Shown: one piece after another, positions 40,666 through 50,290 of the stretch | How the letters are laid out: each line of letters begins with the position of its first letter | Position numbering within the stretch: the first letter of the stretch is position 1 | NCBI RefSeq assembly: GCF_003254525.1 | Contig: NZ_QFYS01000002.1 | Coordinates: 620,001-684,000 of the forward strand | Origin: Phenylobacterium kunshanense | Lineage (GTDB): Bacteria; Pseudomonadota; Alphaproteobacteria; Caulobacterales; Caulobacteraceae | Length of the DNA stretch: 64,000 nt | Direction of reading: 5' to 3' | Position numbers and translations under genes: made by a program | The notes under the pieces: model-generated | Databases searched by the model: none | What the model was told of the DNA's origin: nothing | Seen by the model: only the letters and a program-made list of their open reading frames with translations

Positions 40666-42075
40666 CTAGGTCGCGACAAGGGCGGGCGTTGAGCTCGCGT
40701 TCGGCGACGCTTCCAGAGCGTGAACGAACGAGTCCCGCCAGTGCGTCACGTCTTGGGTGATCACGTTCTGCATCAGCGTTTCCCATCGGCGAATCCGCTC
40801 GGCGCGCGGCATCGCCAGCCCGCGGGAGATGGCGTCCGAGACTTCCTCCCGACTGTGCGGGTTCACGAGAAGCGCGTCCGCAAGCTGTTCGGCGGCCCCG
40901 GCGAACTTTGAAAGCACGAGGACGCCCGGATCCGTCGGATCCTGAGCCATCACATATTCCTTGGCCACGAGGTTCATCCCGTCGCGCAGCGGCGTGACCA
41001 GGCCCAGGGCTGCCGATCGGTAGAACCCCGCCAGCTCATCACGACGATAGGCCCGGTTCACGTAGCGAAGCGGCACCCAGTCGACAGTCGCGTAGGCGCC
41101 GTTTATGCGCCCCGCCACCGCGTCCAGCCGCGCGCGGATGTCCTGGTAGGCGTCGACCTCGTCGCGGCTGGGCGTTGCGATCTGCAGCATGAACACCTGC
41201 TCGTGCGCATCGGCATGCGTCGCAAGAAATTGCTCGTAGGCCAGGAACCGCTCTTCGAGTCCCTTCGAATAGTCGAGGCGATCCACGCCGATGATCATGC
41301 GCCGGCCGGCCTGGCTGACAGTCATGCGCTCGGACCAGGTCGCTGCAGTCTTGCCTTTCGCGGCATCGGCGAAGGCGCTGGCGTCGAGTCCGATCGGAAA
41401 GGCGTCCAGCTTGACGCTTCGGCCGAGCACCCTCGCTGTCCCGTCCGGGGCGAGTTCTCCGCCCGCGGTCTGAACCACGTAGTCCTGGAAGGCGGTGAGC
41501 GAATCCCGCGTCTGAAAGCCGACCAGATCATAGTCGAATAGCGACGCCGCCAGCTCCCGATGGTTCGGAAGCGATTCAAAGATGCGCCGCGCCGGCCACG
41601 GGATGTGCAGAAAGAAGCCGATGCGGTTCATGCAGCCGCGCCGCCGCAATTCGCTGGCGAGCGGGATCAGGTGGTAGTCGTGCACCCAGACGATGTCGTC
41701 CGGATGCAGCAGCGGCAGGAGCGTCTCCGCGAACCGGGCATTGACGCGGACATAGCCCACGTCGAACGACCGTTCGTAGGCGGTCAGGTCCGTGCGATAG
41801 TGGAACAGCGGCCACAGCGTCCGGTTGGCGTAGCCGTTGTAGTATTCTTGGATGTCCTGGTCCTCGAGGTCGACGGTCGCCACCGTCACGCCAGCGGTGT
41901 GTGACATCCGGATCTGCCCGGTGAAGGTCTCGGCCGTCTCTCCGCTCCAGCCAAACCAGATGCCGCTGTATTCGCGCAGGGCCGCGGAGAGCGCCATGGC
42001 GAGCCCGCCCACACTGGCGACGTTCTCGTCGACCGGTGCGCTAACGCGGTTCGAGACCACGACCAGGCGGGGCAC
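40666..42075 (-). CDS. otsA: Trehalose-6-phosphate synthase
   Basis: 469 residues, GT20 family. It starts LVVVSNRVSAP with the GG loop (VASVGGLAMAL), then WFGWSGE, HDYHLIPLASELRRRGCMNRIGFFLHIPWPARRIF, LVGFQTRDSLTAF, IIGVDRLDYSKGLEERF and GMNLVAKEYVMAQ, and closes with VLSKFAGAAEQL, all standard OtsA donor and acceptor-site motifs. It joins UDP-glucose (or ADP-glucose) to glucose-6-phosphate for osmo- and stress-protectant trehalose. The 42078-42368 pseudo-receiver gene lies 2 bp upstream. No otsB is next to it, so the phosphatase must be elsewhere. Confidence 0.95.
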   Translation of the reverse strand: MPRLVVVSNRVSAPVDENVASVGGLAMALSAALREYSGIWFGWSGETAETFTGQIRMSHTAGVTVATVDLEDQDIQEYYNGYANRTLWPLFHYRTDLTAYERSFDVGYVRVNARFAETLLPLLHPDDIVWVHDYHLIPLASELRRRGCMNRIGFFLHIPWPARRIFESLPNHRELAASLFDYDLVGFQTRDSLTAFQDYVVQTAGGELAPDGTARVLGRSVKLDAFPIGLDASAFADAAKGKTAATWSERMTVSQAGRRMIIGVDRLDYSKGLEERFLAYEQFLATHADAHEQVFMLQIATPSRDEVDAYQDIRARLDAVAGRINGAYATVDWVPLRYVNRAYRRDELAGFYRSAALGLVTPLRDGMNLVAKEYVMAQDPTDPGVLVLSKFAGAAEQLADALLVNPHSREEVSDAISRGLAMPRAERIRRWETLMQNVITQDVTHWRDSFVHALEASPNASSTPALVAT

Positions 42076-42077
42076 GT

Positions 42078-42368
42078 TCAGCCGCCCGCGACCACCAGCG
42101 ACGGTACGCCCCAGGTGTCGCGAAGTTCGTCAGCCAGTTCACGTCCGCTGCGCACGCCCCCCAGGTCCTCGTTCACGATCGCAATATCGGCGGGAATCTG
42201 CGCCGCCATCGCGAGGGCGACGGATGCGCGATCAGCAACAACAATGGGATTGTGTCCGCGACTATGCAGGTGGGAAAGTATCGTGTTCGCCATATCTGGG
42301 CATGTGCATGCAACCAAGACATTTGCGGATTTATACTGCGAGTCGATATGGTCCAAAATCCTGAGCAT
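42078..42368 (-). CDS. Truncated response-regulator receiver-like protein lacking the phospho-Asp
   Basis: 96 residues. A receiver-like alternation is visible: SANVLVACTCPDMANTI (strand 1/helix 1), HNPIVVADRASVALAMAAQIPADIAIVNEDLGG (through strand 3) and SGRELADELRDTWGVPSLVVAGG (to strand 4). At the phospho-acceptor position of strand 3 there is Asn66 (AIVN) instead of Asp, and the chain stops after strand 4, without the Lys strand and helix 5. It cannot be a conventional phosphorylated regulator. The position 2 bp before otsA suggests a shared transcript and perhaps a binding partner role. Confidence 0.7.
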   Translation of the reverse strand: MLRILDHIDSQYKSANVLVACTCPDMANTILSHLHSRGHNPIVVADRASVALAMAAQIPADIAIVNEDLGGVRSGRELADELRDTWGVPSLVVAGG

Positions 42369-42563
42369 ATTGATTATCTAGTGGGATTTGTCGCCAAGCT
42401 CAAACGCGTCGATCTAACGATCGTGTGATTGAGACTGGAAGGTGACTTCCAGGGGCGGGGCGCGGGCGCTGCAGAGCCGCAATCACCTCGGTCCATCACC
42501 CTTGGCGTCCGAGGGACGCTCGGTCATTGTGGCGCTCCAAGTGTCAGAAATCAGGGGGGAGCG

Positions 42564-44798
42564 ATGGCGGCGCGGATCGGTCGTACGGTGGCGGAATCGA
42601 CGCCCGAGTGGCCGGATCCGCCCCGGCCGCCGAAGGGCGCGCCGAACATCCTGGTGATCCTGTTCGACGACGTAGGGTTCTCGGACTTCGGCTGCTACGG
42701 CTCTCCGATCCGTACGCCCAACATCGACCGGCTGGCGGCCGAGGGCCTGCGGTACGCCGGCTTTCACACCACGGCCATGTGCTCGACCACGCGCGCGGCG
42801 CTGCTAACCGGGCGCAACCACCACTCGGTGGGCGTCGGCTGCCTGGCCAACTTCGACAGCGGCTATCCGGGCTATCGAGGCAAGATCGCCAAGGAGGCCG
42901 GCACGCTGCCCGAGATGCTGCGGCCGCACGGCTACCGGAACTACATGGTCGGCAAGTGGCATGTGACCCCGCTGACCGAGACGGGGCCATCGGGGCCCTT
43001 CGACGGCTGGCCGCTGGGGCGCGGCTTCGACCGCTACTACGGCTTCATGGACGCCGAGACGGACCAGTATTCGCCCGAGCTGGTCCGGGACAACACGCCG
43101 ATCACGCCGCCAGGAACCTTCGAGACCGGCTACCACCTGACCGAAGACCTGGTGGATCAGTCGATCCGCTACATCGCCGACCACATCGCGGACGCGCCGC
43201 AGACGCCGTGGCTGCTTTGGCTGGCCCCCGGCGCCTGCCATGCGCCGCACCAGGCGCCGGCCGACCTGATCAAGAGCTATGACGAGGTCTTCGCCCACGG
43301 CTGGGACGTGGAGCGCGAGCAGCGCCTGGCGCGCCAGAAGGCCATGGGCCTCGTGCCACCCGACACCCGGCTGCCCGAGCGCAACGAGGGCGTGCGGCCC
43401 TGGGACAGCTACTCGGAGGACGAGCGCCGCGTCTTCACCCGGCTGCAGAGCGCCTTCGCCGGGATGTTGGACCACACTGATCAGCACATCGGCCGGCTGG
43501 TCGACTTCCTGGAAAGGGCGGGCGTGCGAGACGACACGCTGATCATCGTGATGAGCGACAACGGCGCGTCGCAGGAGGGCGGGCCGCTGGGCTTCGTGAA
43601 CGCCATGGGGCCGTTCAACTTCCGCGGCGAGCCCATGGCGGAGAAGCTGGCCCGGCTCGACGACATCGGCGGGCCGGACACCCACTCGAACTTCCCGCAC
43701 GGCTGGGCGATGGCGTCCAACACGCCGTTGCGCCGCTACAAGCAGAACACCCACGGGGGCGGCATCCGCGACCCGCTGGTGATTTCCTGGCCGAAGGGAA
43801 TCCCGGCTTGTGGCGAGGTGCGGCCCCACTTCGCCCATGCCAGCGATCTCGTGCCGACGCTGCTGGACCTCATCGGCGTCACCCCGCCCGCGCAGGTCAA
43901 CGGCGTGCCGCAAATGCCGCTGGAGGGCGTGAGCTTCGCGGCGAGCCTGAAGGACCTCGCCGCCCCGCCCCGCGGCAAGGCGCAGTATTTCGAGATGTTC
44001 GGCCACCGGGGCCTCTGGAAGGACGGCTGGAAGGCTGTGGCGTTCCACCCGCCGGGCGCGCCGTTCGACGCCGACCAATGGGAGTTGTTCCACCTGGACG
44101 CGGATTTCTCCGAGACCGACGACCTGGCGGCCAAGCACCCCGAACGGTTGAAGGCGCTGGTCGACGAGTGGTGGCGCGTGGCCGAGGCCAGCCAGGTGCT
44201 GCCGCTGGACGACCGCTTCGGCCCGCGCTTCGCCGAGAACTCGGCGCGGTTCCACGGCGCGCGGCGCAGGTTCGTCTTCCACAAGGGCATGGGGCACCTG
44301 CCCACCGATGTCGCCCCCGACGTGCGGGCCCGGACCTATCGCATCGAGGCCGAGGTGCGGCTGAAGGGCGGAGAACAGGGCGTGCTGCTGGCGCACGGCG
44401 ACGCCACAAGCGGCTACAGCCTCTATCTCAAGGACGGCCGGCTGCATCACACCCTGAACATCGGCGGTCAGAAGACCACGGTGAGTTCGGACCGGCCCGT
44501 CCCGGCGACGGCCACGCGGCTGGGCATGGTCTCGCAGGCGACTGGCGAGGGGCTGAACCGTACATTCACCCTGACCATCGACGGGGAGCCGGCAGGCGAG
44601 GGGCTGGCGACGACCGGGTTCGTCATCCTGATTTCCTGGTCGGGCCTGGACATCGGCCTCGACCGCGGGAGCCCGGTCGCGGACTATCCGGCGCCGTTCG
44701 CCTTCACCGGCGACCTGCGCAAGGTCACGGTGAGCATGGACGACGACCAGGAACTGGACGGCGAGGCGGTGGGCGAGGCGGAGATGGCCCGACAGTAG
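42564..44798 (+). CDS. Arylsulfatase (sulfatase family)
   Basis: 744 residues from the ATG at 42564 behind GGGGGAG; there is no signal peptide. The sulfatase core begins PNILVILFDDVGFSDFGCYG with the metal-binding Asp pair. The formylglycine motif region is AMCSTTRAALLTGRN, in which Cys73 would be converted to formylglycine; the usual Pro two residues later (C-x-P-x-R) is Thr, a variant known in many arylsulfatases. VGKWHVTPL, IIVMSDNGAS and YKQNTHGGGIRDPLVISWPKG complete the site. A C-terminal beta-rich domain follows (about 560-730). It hydrolyses aryl or steroid-type sulfate esters. Confidence 0.9.
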   Translation: MAARIGRTVAESTPEWPDPPRPPKGAPNILVILFDDVGFSDFGCYGSPIRTPNIDRLAAEGLRYAGFHTTAMCSTTRAALLTGRNHHSVGVGCLANFDSGYPGYRGKIAKEAGTLPEMLRPHGYRNYMVGKWHVTPLTETGPSGPFDGWPLGRGFDRYYGFMDAETDQYSPELVRDNTPITPPGTFETGYHLTEDLVDQSIRYIADHIADAPQTPWLLWLAPGACHAPHQAPADLIKSYDEVFAHGWDVEREQRLARQKAMGLVPPDTRLPERNEGVRPWDSYSEDERRVFTRLQSAFAGMLDHTDQHIGRLVDFLERAGVRDDTLIIVMSDNGASQEGGPLGFVNAMGPFNFRGEPMAEKLARLDDIGGPDTHSNFPHGWAMASNTPLRRYKQNTHGGGIRDPLVISWPKGIPACGEVRPHFAHASDLVPTLLDLIGVTPPAQVNGVPQMPLEGVSFAASLKDLAAPPRGKAQYFEMFGHRGLWKDGWKAVAFHPPGAPFDADQWELFHLDADFSETDDLAAKHPERLKALVDEWWRVAEASQVLPLDDRFGPRFAENSARFHGARRRFVFHKGMGHLPTDVAPDVRARTYRIEAEVRLKGGEQGVLLAHGDATSGYSLYLKDGRLHHTLNIGGQKTTVSSDRPVPATATRLGMVSQATGEGLNRTFTLTIDGEPAGEGLATTGFVILISWSGLDIGLDRGSPVADYPAPFAFTGDLRKVTVSMDDDQELDGEAVGEAEMARQ

Positions 44799-44892
44799 CG
44801 GCCGCGCTTGCCTCACGCGCTTTCCTGGTCGAAGCTGACGCCGGTGTCATTTTCAAGAGGCGGACGAACCGCCCTGATGGAGGAAGCCGGCC

Positions 44893-46125
44893 GTGAACGA
44901 TCGCCCCCTGCCGACCCTGTTCGAACTCACGCCGCTGAACGAGGCCTTCCGCGTCGATCCGCACGGGCTGCTGGATGACCTGCGCAGCCGCTGTCCCGCC
45001 CATGCCGATCCGGTGTCGGGCAGCCTGGTGCTGACCCGCTACGCCGACGTCCGAGCGGTGGTGAACAATCGCGAGCTCTGGCGCGATCCGGTCCGCGCAG
45101 AGGAAGGCGCGGTGCTGCAGCGCCGCCTGATCGCCGAGACCGACCTCAGCAAGCCGCGCACCAGCACTACCAGTATCCTGATGCTGGACGACCCCGACCA
45201 CGCCCGCGTGCGCCAGCCGTTGTCCCAGGCGCTGTACGCCCGGGTGGCGAAGTTCAAACCGGAGGTGGAGCGGATCGTCGACGAGGCGCTGGATCGCTTC
45301 CCCGCGAAGGGTGAGGTCGACCTGATGGCGGCCTTCTGCGTCCCGATCCCGATCGACGTCATCGCCTCGATCCTGGGCGTCGACCATGACCGCCTGGCCG
45401 AATTCCGCGAGTGGTCCGAGGGCGTGATCCAGGGGCTCAATCCCCTGCGGACGCCCGAGCAGACGGCCCAGATGGAGGCCGCCAGCGAGGCGCTCAGCGC
45501 CTACTTCACCGAGGCGATGGAGGATCGCCGGGCCAGGCCGCGCGACGACCTCATCTCGGACATGGTGCAGCTTCAGGCGGCAGGCGCGCCGCTCTCGGAC
45601 GACGAGCTGCGCATCAATCTCACCGCCCTGCTGGTGGGCGGCAACCTGACCACCACGGACCTGATCGGCAACGCGGTTCGGCTCCTGCTGCTGAATCCAG
45701 CCGAGCTGGCCAAGCTCAAGGCCGATCCGGGCATCATCAATGCGGTGGTGGAGGAGACCCTGCGCTACGAGCCGCCCGTCGATATCACCGGGCGCATCGT
45801 ATCGGGCGATCTGGAGGTCGGCGGCTGTCCGATGCGGGCGGGCCAGGCGATCACCGTCTCGTTGCGCAGCGCCAACCGCGATCCTGAGATGTTCGACGAT
45901 CCGCACCGTTTCGACGTCAGCCGCAAGCACAAGCCGCACGTGGCGTTCGGCGGCGGTTCTCACATCTGCATCGGCGCCCCGCTCGCCCGGCTGGAGGCGC
46001 AGGTTGCGCTGACGCGCCTTTTCGCACGGTTCCCCGATCTGAAGCTGGCCGATCCCGACGCGACGCCGGCCTGGCGCACGCTGCCGTTCTTCCGAGGGAT
46101 GGAGCGCCTCCCGGTCATCGTCTGA
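44893..46125 (+). CDS. Cytochrome P450
   Basis: 410 residues from a GTG with GGAGGAA upstream. Bacterial class I P450 features: I-helix region NLTALLVGGNLTTTDLIGNAV (the usual acid-Thr pair appears as GGNLTT), E288-T-L-R291 (K-helix ExxR), PHVAFGGGSHICIGAPLARLE with heme-thiolate Cys359. In the I helix the acidic residue before Thr is replaced by Asn, which may alter oxygen activation. It needs a ferredoxin and reductase; none is adjacent. It lies 94 bp after the arylsulfatase on the same strand, so the two may process one sulfated substrate. Confidence 0.92.
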   Translation: MNDRPLPTLFELTPLNEAFRVDPHGLLDDLRSRCPAHADPVSGSLVLTRYADVRAVVNNRELWRDPVRAEEGAVLQRRLIAETDLSKPRTSTTSILMLDDPDHARVRQPLSQALYARVAKFKPEVERIVDEALDRFPAKGEVDLMAAFCVPIPIDVIASILGVDHDRLAEFREWSEGVIQGLNPLRTPEQTAQMEAASEALSAYFTEAMEDRRARPRDDLISDMVQLQAAGAPLSDDELRINLTALLVGGNLTTTDLIGNAVRLLLLNPAELAKLKADPGIINAVVEETLRYEPPVDITGRIVSGDLEVGGCPMRAGQAITVSLRSANRDPEMFDDPHRFDVSRKHKPHVAFGGGSHICIGAPLARLEAQVALTRLFARFPDLKLADPDATPAWRTLPFFRGMERLPVIV

Positions 46126-46133
46126 CGCGGGGT

Positions 46134-46162
46134 TTGACAAGGTCGCCGTCCGTGACGACCTA
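46134..46162 (+). promoter_or_regulatory. Promoter with consensus -35, placing the start site at the ATG
   Basis: TTGACA (46134-46139), a 17-bp spacer and GACCTA (46157-46162). The predicted transcription start (about 7 nt after the -10) falls at the ATG of the NifU-like gene (46169), which implies a leaderless transcript. Confidence 0.45.
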
Positions 46163-46168
46163 GGGGGC

Positions 46169-46603
46169 ATGATCGACGACCTCTATTCGGCGAAGCTGCT
46201 GCGGCTCGCGGCCGAGACTCCGCGCATCGGGCGGCTGGCCGATCCTGACGCCACGTCGGAGAAGGTCTCGAAGCTGTGCGGCAGCCGGGTCGTCGTGGAC
46301 GTGAAGGTCGACGGGGACCGCGTGACGGACTTCGCCCAGGACGTTAAGGCCTGCGCGCTCGGTCAGGCGGCCGCCTCGGTGCTGGGCGCGCACGTGGTGG
46401 GCGCCAGTCTCGCGGAACTTGAAGACGCCCGGGATCGCTTCAAGGCCATGCTGAAGGCGGGCGGACCTGCGCCGGAAGGGCGTTTCTCGGATCTGGCTTT
46501 GCTCGCGCCGGTGAAGGACTATCCGGCCCGTCACACTTCGACCCTGCTTGCGTTCGAGGCGGCGGCGGAGGCGGTGCGTAACGCCGTGGCGCGGAGGACC
46601 TGA
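46169..46603 (+). CDS. NifU/IscU-like Fe-S scaffold-related protein lacking the third cysteine
   Basis: 144 residues with the IscU/SufU N-domain layout: LYSAKLLRLAAETPRIGRL, KVSKLCGSRVVVDVKVDGD (Cys37) and VKACALGQAAASVLGAHVVG (Cys62). The third ligand cysteine of IscU would fall near PVKDYPARHTSTLLAFEA, where no Cys is present, only His. Such variants are annotated as iron-sulfur cluster assembly scaffold proteins in alphaproteobacteria. Whether it still assembles clusters is unclear. It shares the A of its stop with the next ATG (TGATG) and may lack a leader. Confidence 0.85.
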   Translation: MIDDLYSAKLLRLAAETPRIGRLADPDATSEKVSKLCGSRVVVDVKVDGDRVTDFAQDVKACALGQAAASVLGAHVVGASLAELEDARDRFKAMLKAGGPAPEGRFSDLALLAPVKDYPARHTSTLLAFEAAAEAVRNAVARRT

Positions 46604-46896
46604 TGCCGGACTTCATCTTCCTGATGCATGACGACGCGCCCGGCGACGGCGGCCTGGACTGGGACCCCTATCTGACGCGGTTGCGGGAGACGGGCGTCTA
46701 TCAGGGCGGCAGCGCGATCGGCCGAGGCGCTTGCGTGAAGAAGTCGGGCGGCGCGCCCGAGCCGACGGCGCACATTTCGGGCTTCGTGCGGGTTGCGGCG
46801 CGGGACTTCGACCACGCCCGCGCCCTGCTGGCCGGCAACCCGGTGTTCGAGGCCGGCGGCACCGTGGAAATTCGAGAATTGCCGCTCACCAGCTAG
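46603..46896 (+). CDS. YCII-related (DGPF-like) protein
   Basis: 97 residues of the YciI ferredoxin-like fold: MPDFIFLMHDDAPGDGG at the N-terminus, LTRLRETGVYQGGSAIGRGACV, then HISGFVRVAARDFDHARALLAGNPVFEAGGTVEIREL. Family members are small dimeric proteins with a His/Asp pocket; a few have hydrolytic roles, most are uncharacterised. It is translationally coupled to the NifU-like gene. The 219-bp gap to yidD shows no gene. Confidence 0.88.
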   Translation: MPDFIFLMHDDAPGDGGLDWDPYLTRLRETGVYQGGSAIGRGACVKKSGGAPEPTAHISGFVRVAARDFDHARALLAGNPVFEAGGTVEIRELPLTS

Positions 46897-47115
46897 CTTC
46901 CGCGGCGGCGGGCCGGTTCCGTTCCCGGGCGTCGCGTGGTAAAGGGCGCGCCTCAGCCTCGCTTGGTCCGCCATGTTTCGCCTGACGAACATTGCCGCTT
47001 TCCGGGCCCGGACGCTCACGCCGTCGGGGACGGCTGGCACGCGAACTACTACCGCCGGCGCGGCTTGAACCTCTCGGGGTCCCCGCGGGACCTGCAATCG
47101 CAAGCCGCGGCCGGC

Positions 47116-47388
47116 ATGAGCTTTTACGAGAGATGCGTCAGAGGGGGCCTCAAGGCCTACAAGCTGACGCTTTCCCCGTTGATCGGGCGGAACTGCCGAT
47201 TTGCCCCGACCTGTTCGGAGTACGCGGCGGAAGCCCTGATCGGACACGGTCCCTTGCGCGGAAGCTGGCTTACCGTGAAGCGGCTGTGTCGCTGTCATCC
47301 CTGGGGTGGTTCGGGCTGGGACCCGCCGCCGCCTCCGCGCCATATGGGCAAGGCCCGGGCGCGCGACTGGAAGTGTGAAGAGACATGA
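47116..47388 (+). CDS. yidD: Membrane protein insertion efficiency factor YidD
   Basis: 90 residues from [24 protein letters not shown]. The diagnostic [24 protein letters not shown] and [17 protein letters not shown] segments are complete, including four conserved cysteines. YidD is a small peripheral inner-membrane protein that helps YidC insert proteins. No strong ribosome site lies before this ATG; a longer frame reaches back to 46936 but its sequence is not family-like. It overlaps thrS by ATGA. Confidence 0.93.
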   Translation: MSFYERCVRGGLKAYKLTLSPLIGRNCRFAPTCSEYAAEALIGHGPLRGSWLTVKRLCRCHPWGGSGWDPPPPPRHMGKARARDWKCEET

Positions 47389-49361
47389 TCGACCTGATTT
47401 TCCCCGATGGCTCCAAACGCGAGTACGAGCCCGGGACGACGGGCAAGCAGGTGGCGGCGTCGATCGCCCCCTCGCTGGCCAAGCGCGCCGTGCTCATCAA
47501 GCTGGACGGCGAGCTGCTGGACGTGGATCGCCCCCTCGCGAAGGGCGGCCAGTTCGAGATCCTCTCCCGCGAGAGCCCAGAGGCGCTCGAGACGATCCGG
47601 CATGACGTCAGCCACATCCTGGCCGAGGCGGTGCAGGAGCTGTTCCCCGGCACGCAGGTGACCATCGGCCCGGCGATCGAGGATGGCTTCTACTACGACT
47701 TCGCGCGCGACGAGCCGTTCAGCCTGGACGACCTCGCCAAGATCGAACAGCGCATGAAGGAGATCGTCGACCGTGACGAGCCGATCGTGCGCGAGGAGTG
47801 GGACCGCGACGAAGCGATCGCCCACTTCAAGTCGATCGGGGAGCACTACAAGGCCGAGATCATCGGCGCCATTCCGGCCGGCGAGGCGGTCAGCGTCTAT
47901 CGCCAGGGACAGTGGAAAGACCTCTGCCGCGGCCCGCACCTGCCGTCGACGAAGGCGGCGGGCAAGGCGTTCAAGCTGACCAAGCTGGCCGGCGCCTACT
48001 GGCGCGGCGACCACCGCAACCCGATGCTCCAGCGCATCTACGGCACGGCCTGGGCGAGCGATGCGGACCTCGAGGCGTACCTGAAGCGCGTCGAGGAGGC
48101 GGAGAAGCGCGACCACCGCAAGATCGGCCGGACCATGGACCTTTTCCATATGCAGGAAGAGGGCAAGGGCATGGTCTTTTGGCACGAGAAGGGCCTGACG
48201 CTCTGGCGAACGGTCGAGGCCTATATGCGCCGCCGCCTGGAGGCTGCGGGTTACGTCGAGGTGCGGACGCCGCAGGTCCTGGACCGGGTCTTCTGGGAGA
48301 AGTCCGGACACTGGGAGAACTACCGCCCCAACATGTTCGTCTGCGAGACGGAGGAGGGCGAGGAACTCTCCCTCAAGCCGATGAACTGCCCGGGCCATGT
48401 GCAGATCTTCAAGTTCGGCCAGAAATCCTACCGCGACCTGCCCCTGCGCATGGCCGAGTTCGGCGCCTGCCACCGCTACGAGCCGTCGGGCGCCCTGCAC
48501 GGCCTGATGCGTGTGCGCGCCTTCACGCAGGACGACGCCCACATCTTCTGCCGCGAGGACCAGATCGTCGAGGAGGTGGCGGAGTTCATCAAGCTGGCTT
48601 CCTCGATCCACGAGGATTTCGGGCTGACGCGCGACCACATCACGCTCGGTACGCGTCCGTCGCCGCGGGCCGGCACCGACGAATTCTGGGATATGGCCGA
48701 GGCCCAGCTGCTGAACGCCGCTCGCATGGCGGGCGTTGAGCCGGTCGTCGCCGCGGGCGATGGTGCGTTCTATGCGCCGAAGCTCGACTTCCAGCTTAAG
48801 GACGCCATCGGCCGGACGTGGACGTGCGGGACGATCCAGAATGACTACGTGCTGCCCGAGCGCCTCGGCGCCGAGTACGTGGCCGAGGACGGGTCGAAGC
48901 AGCGGCCGGTCATGCTGCACCGGGCGATCTGCGGCTCGCTGGAGCGCTTCATCGGGGTTCTGATCGAGAACTTCGCCGGGGCGTTCCCGCTCTGGCTGGC
49001 GCCGACGCAGGTGGTGGTGACGACGATCACCTCGGACGCCGACGACTATGCGCGGAAAGCCGTCGAGGCGCTGAAAGCCCAGGGCCTTCGGGTCGAGATC
49101 GACCTGCGGAACGAGAAGATCAACTACAAGATCCGCGAGCACAGCCTGGCCAAGGTCCCGGTCATCGCCGTGGTCGGCCGCCGCGAGGCGGAGGAGGGCA
49201 AGGTCGCCCTGCGTCGCCTGGGTTCGGACCGGCAGGAGATCCTGACGCTGGGTGAGGCCGTGAACGTGCTTGCCACCGAGGCGACTCCGCCGGACATTGC
49301 CCGCCAGCGACGGGACGTGCCCGCGGCTGCGGGGACAGCCGCCGTTGGGGAGCCTGGATGA
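47385..49361 (+). CDS. thrS: Threonyl-tRNA synthetase
   Basis: 658 residues with all domains: N-terminal TGS ([14 protein letters not shown]), the editing/SAD domain ([44 protein letters not shown]), class II catalytic core ([83 protein letters not shown]) and anticodon-binding domain at the C-terminus. It charges tRNA-Thr and edits Ser-tRNA-Thr. It is translationally coupled on both sides: to yidD upstream (ATGA) and to a glycosyltransferase downstream (ATGA). Confidence 0.98.
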   Translation: MIDLIFPDGSKREYEPGTTGKQVAASIAPSLAKRAVLIKLDGELLDVDRPLAKGGQFEILSRESPEALETIRHDVSHILAEAVQELFPGTQVTIGPAIEDGFYYDFARDEPFSLDDLAKIEQRMKEIVDRDEPIVREEWDRDEAIAHFKSIGEHYKAEIIGAIPAGEAVSVYRQGQWKDLCRGPHLPSTKAAGKAFKLTKLAGAYWRGDHRNPMLQRIYGTAWASDADLEAYLKRVEEAEKRDHRKIGRTMDLFHMQEEGKGMVFWHEKGLTLWRTVEAYMRRRLEAAGYVEVRTPQVLDRVFWEKSGHWENYRPNMFVCETEEGEELSLKPMNCPGHVQIFKFGQKSYRDLPLRMAEFGACHRYEPSGALHGLMRVRAFTQDDAHIFCREDQIVEEVAEFIKLASSIHEDFGLTRDHITLGTRPSPRAGTDEFWDMAEAQLLNAARMAGVEPVVAAGDGAFYAPKLDFQLKDAIGRTWTCGTIQNDYVLPERLGAEYVAEDGSKQRPVMLHRAICGSLERFIGVLIENFAGAFPLWLAPTQVVVTTITSDADDYARKAVEALKAQGLRVEIDLRNEKINYKIREHSLAKVPVIAVVGRREAEEGKVALRRLGSDRQEILTLGEAVNVLATEATPPDIARQRRDVPAAAGTAAVGEPG

Positions 49362-50290
49362 ACGGCATCGCCGCACCGCTGGTGGCTGCCGAACCGGCAT
49401 TGACTTCCGGCGCGCTGCGGCCCCGTCGCAGCGTTTCGGTCGTCATGGTCGTCTACATGACGGGCGAGGCGCTGAAGCAGAGCCTCGCCTGCGTGCTGGC
49501 CGACCCGCTGGTGGATGAGCTCGTCGTCGTCGACAACGGCTCCACCCCCGTGGAGGCGGCTCATCTGCGCGACCTGGCGGGGCGCGATGACCGCGTCACG
49601 CTCGTCGAAGGGCAGGGCAATGTGGGGTTCGCGCGGGGGGCCAACCTCGGCGCCCGCGCGGCGCGCGGCGACCTGATCGTCTTCCTCAACCCCGACGCCT
49701 TCCTGCAGCCAGGGTGCATCGCCGCCCTAGCGCGTGAGATCGAGGGGCGGCCGGTTCCCAGCCTGGTGGGAGGGCGGGTCCTGAACGCCGACCGCACCGA
49801 ACAGCGCGGGGCGCGCCGAGGCGAGATCACGCCGATGAGCGCCCTGCTCTCCATGAGCGGCCTAGCGCGCGGATCGTCGCTGGGACGCTACGAAGTGCAC
49901 TGGGAAGGCGAAGCCTTGCCTGACGAGGCGCTAGAGGTGCCGACTATCTCGGGGGCGTGTTTCTGCATGCGCCGCGAGGATTTCGACCGCGTTGGCGGGT
50001 TCGACGAGGACTACTTCCTGCACGTGGAGGACGTCGACCTGTGCTGGCGCGTGCGACGCGAGGGCGGCCAGGTGCTGTTCCACCCGAAGGCCGAGGTGAT
50101 CCACATCGGCGGCACCAGCCAGACGAGCCCATTGAAGGTGGAGTTCCACAAGGGCGTGGGCCTTGCGCGCTACTTCCGCAAGCGCGCCGGAAACGCCCGC
50201 CAACGCGTCGCGGCATGGGCGCTATCGCCCCTGGTCATCGCGGCTGCGGTGGCGCGGCCGCTCCTGAGGCGGGCGAACCCCAGGGGTTAG
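49358..50290 (+). CDS. Family 2 glycosyltransferase (rhamnosyltransferase/WbbL-like)
   Basis: 310 residues. The GT-A donor site is recognisable: [65 protein letters not shown] (NPDA as the DxD equivalent), [40 protein letters not shown], and a C-terminal amphipathic/hydrophobic helix that may sit on the membrane. This matches inner-membrane-associated transferases that add rhamnose or similar sugars to lipid-linked glycans. It starts inside the thrS stop and converges on the DUF5694-like gene with a 4-bp overlap. Confidence 0.9.
   Translation: MNGIAAPLVAAEPALTSGALRPRRSVSVVMVVYMTGEALKQSLACVLADPLVDELVVVDNGSTPVEAAHLRDLAGRDDRVTLVEGQGNVGFARGANLGARAARGDLIVFLNPDAFLQPGCIAALAREIEGRPVPSLVGGRVLNADRTEQRGARRGEITPMSALLSMSGLARGSSLGRYEVHWEGEALPDEALEVPTISGACFCMRREDFDRVGGFDEDYFLHVEDVDLCWRVRREGGQVLFHPKAEVIHIGGTSQTSPLKVEFHKGVGLARYFRKRAGNARQRVAAWALSPLVIAAAVARPLLRRANPRG

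Noticed and set aside
42369..42440. An EcfG-type general-stress promoter (GGAAC-N16/17-CGTT) before the pseudo-receiver/otsA operon
   Set aside because: otsA is often under EcfG control, so the motif was looked for, but no pair with correct spacing was found.
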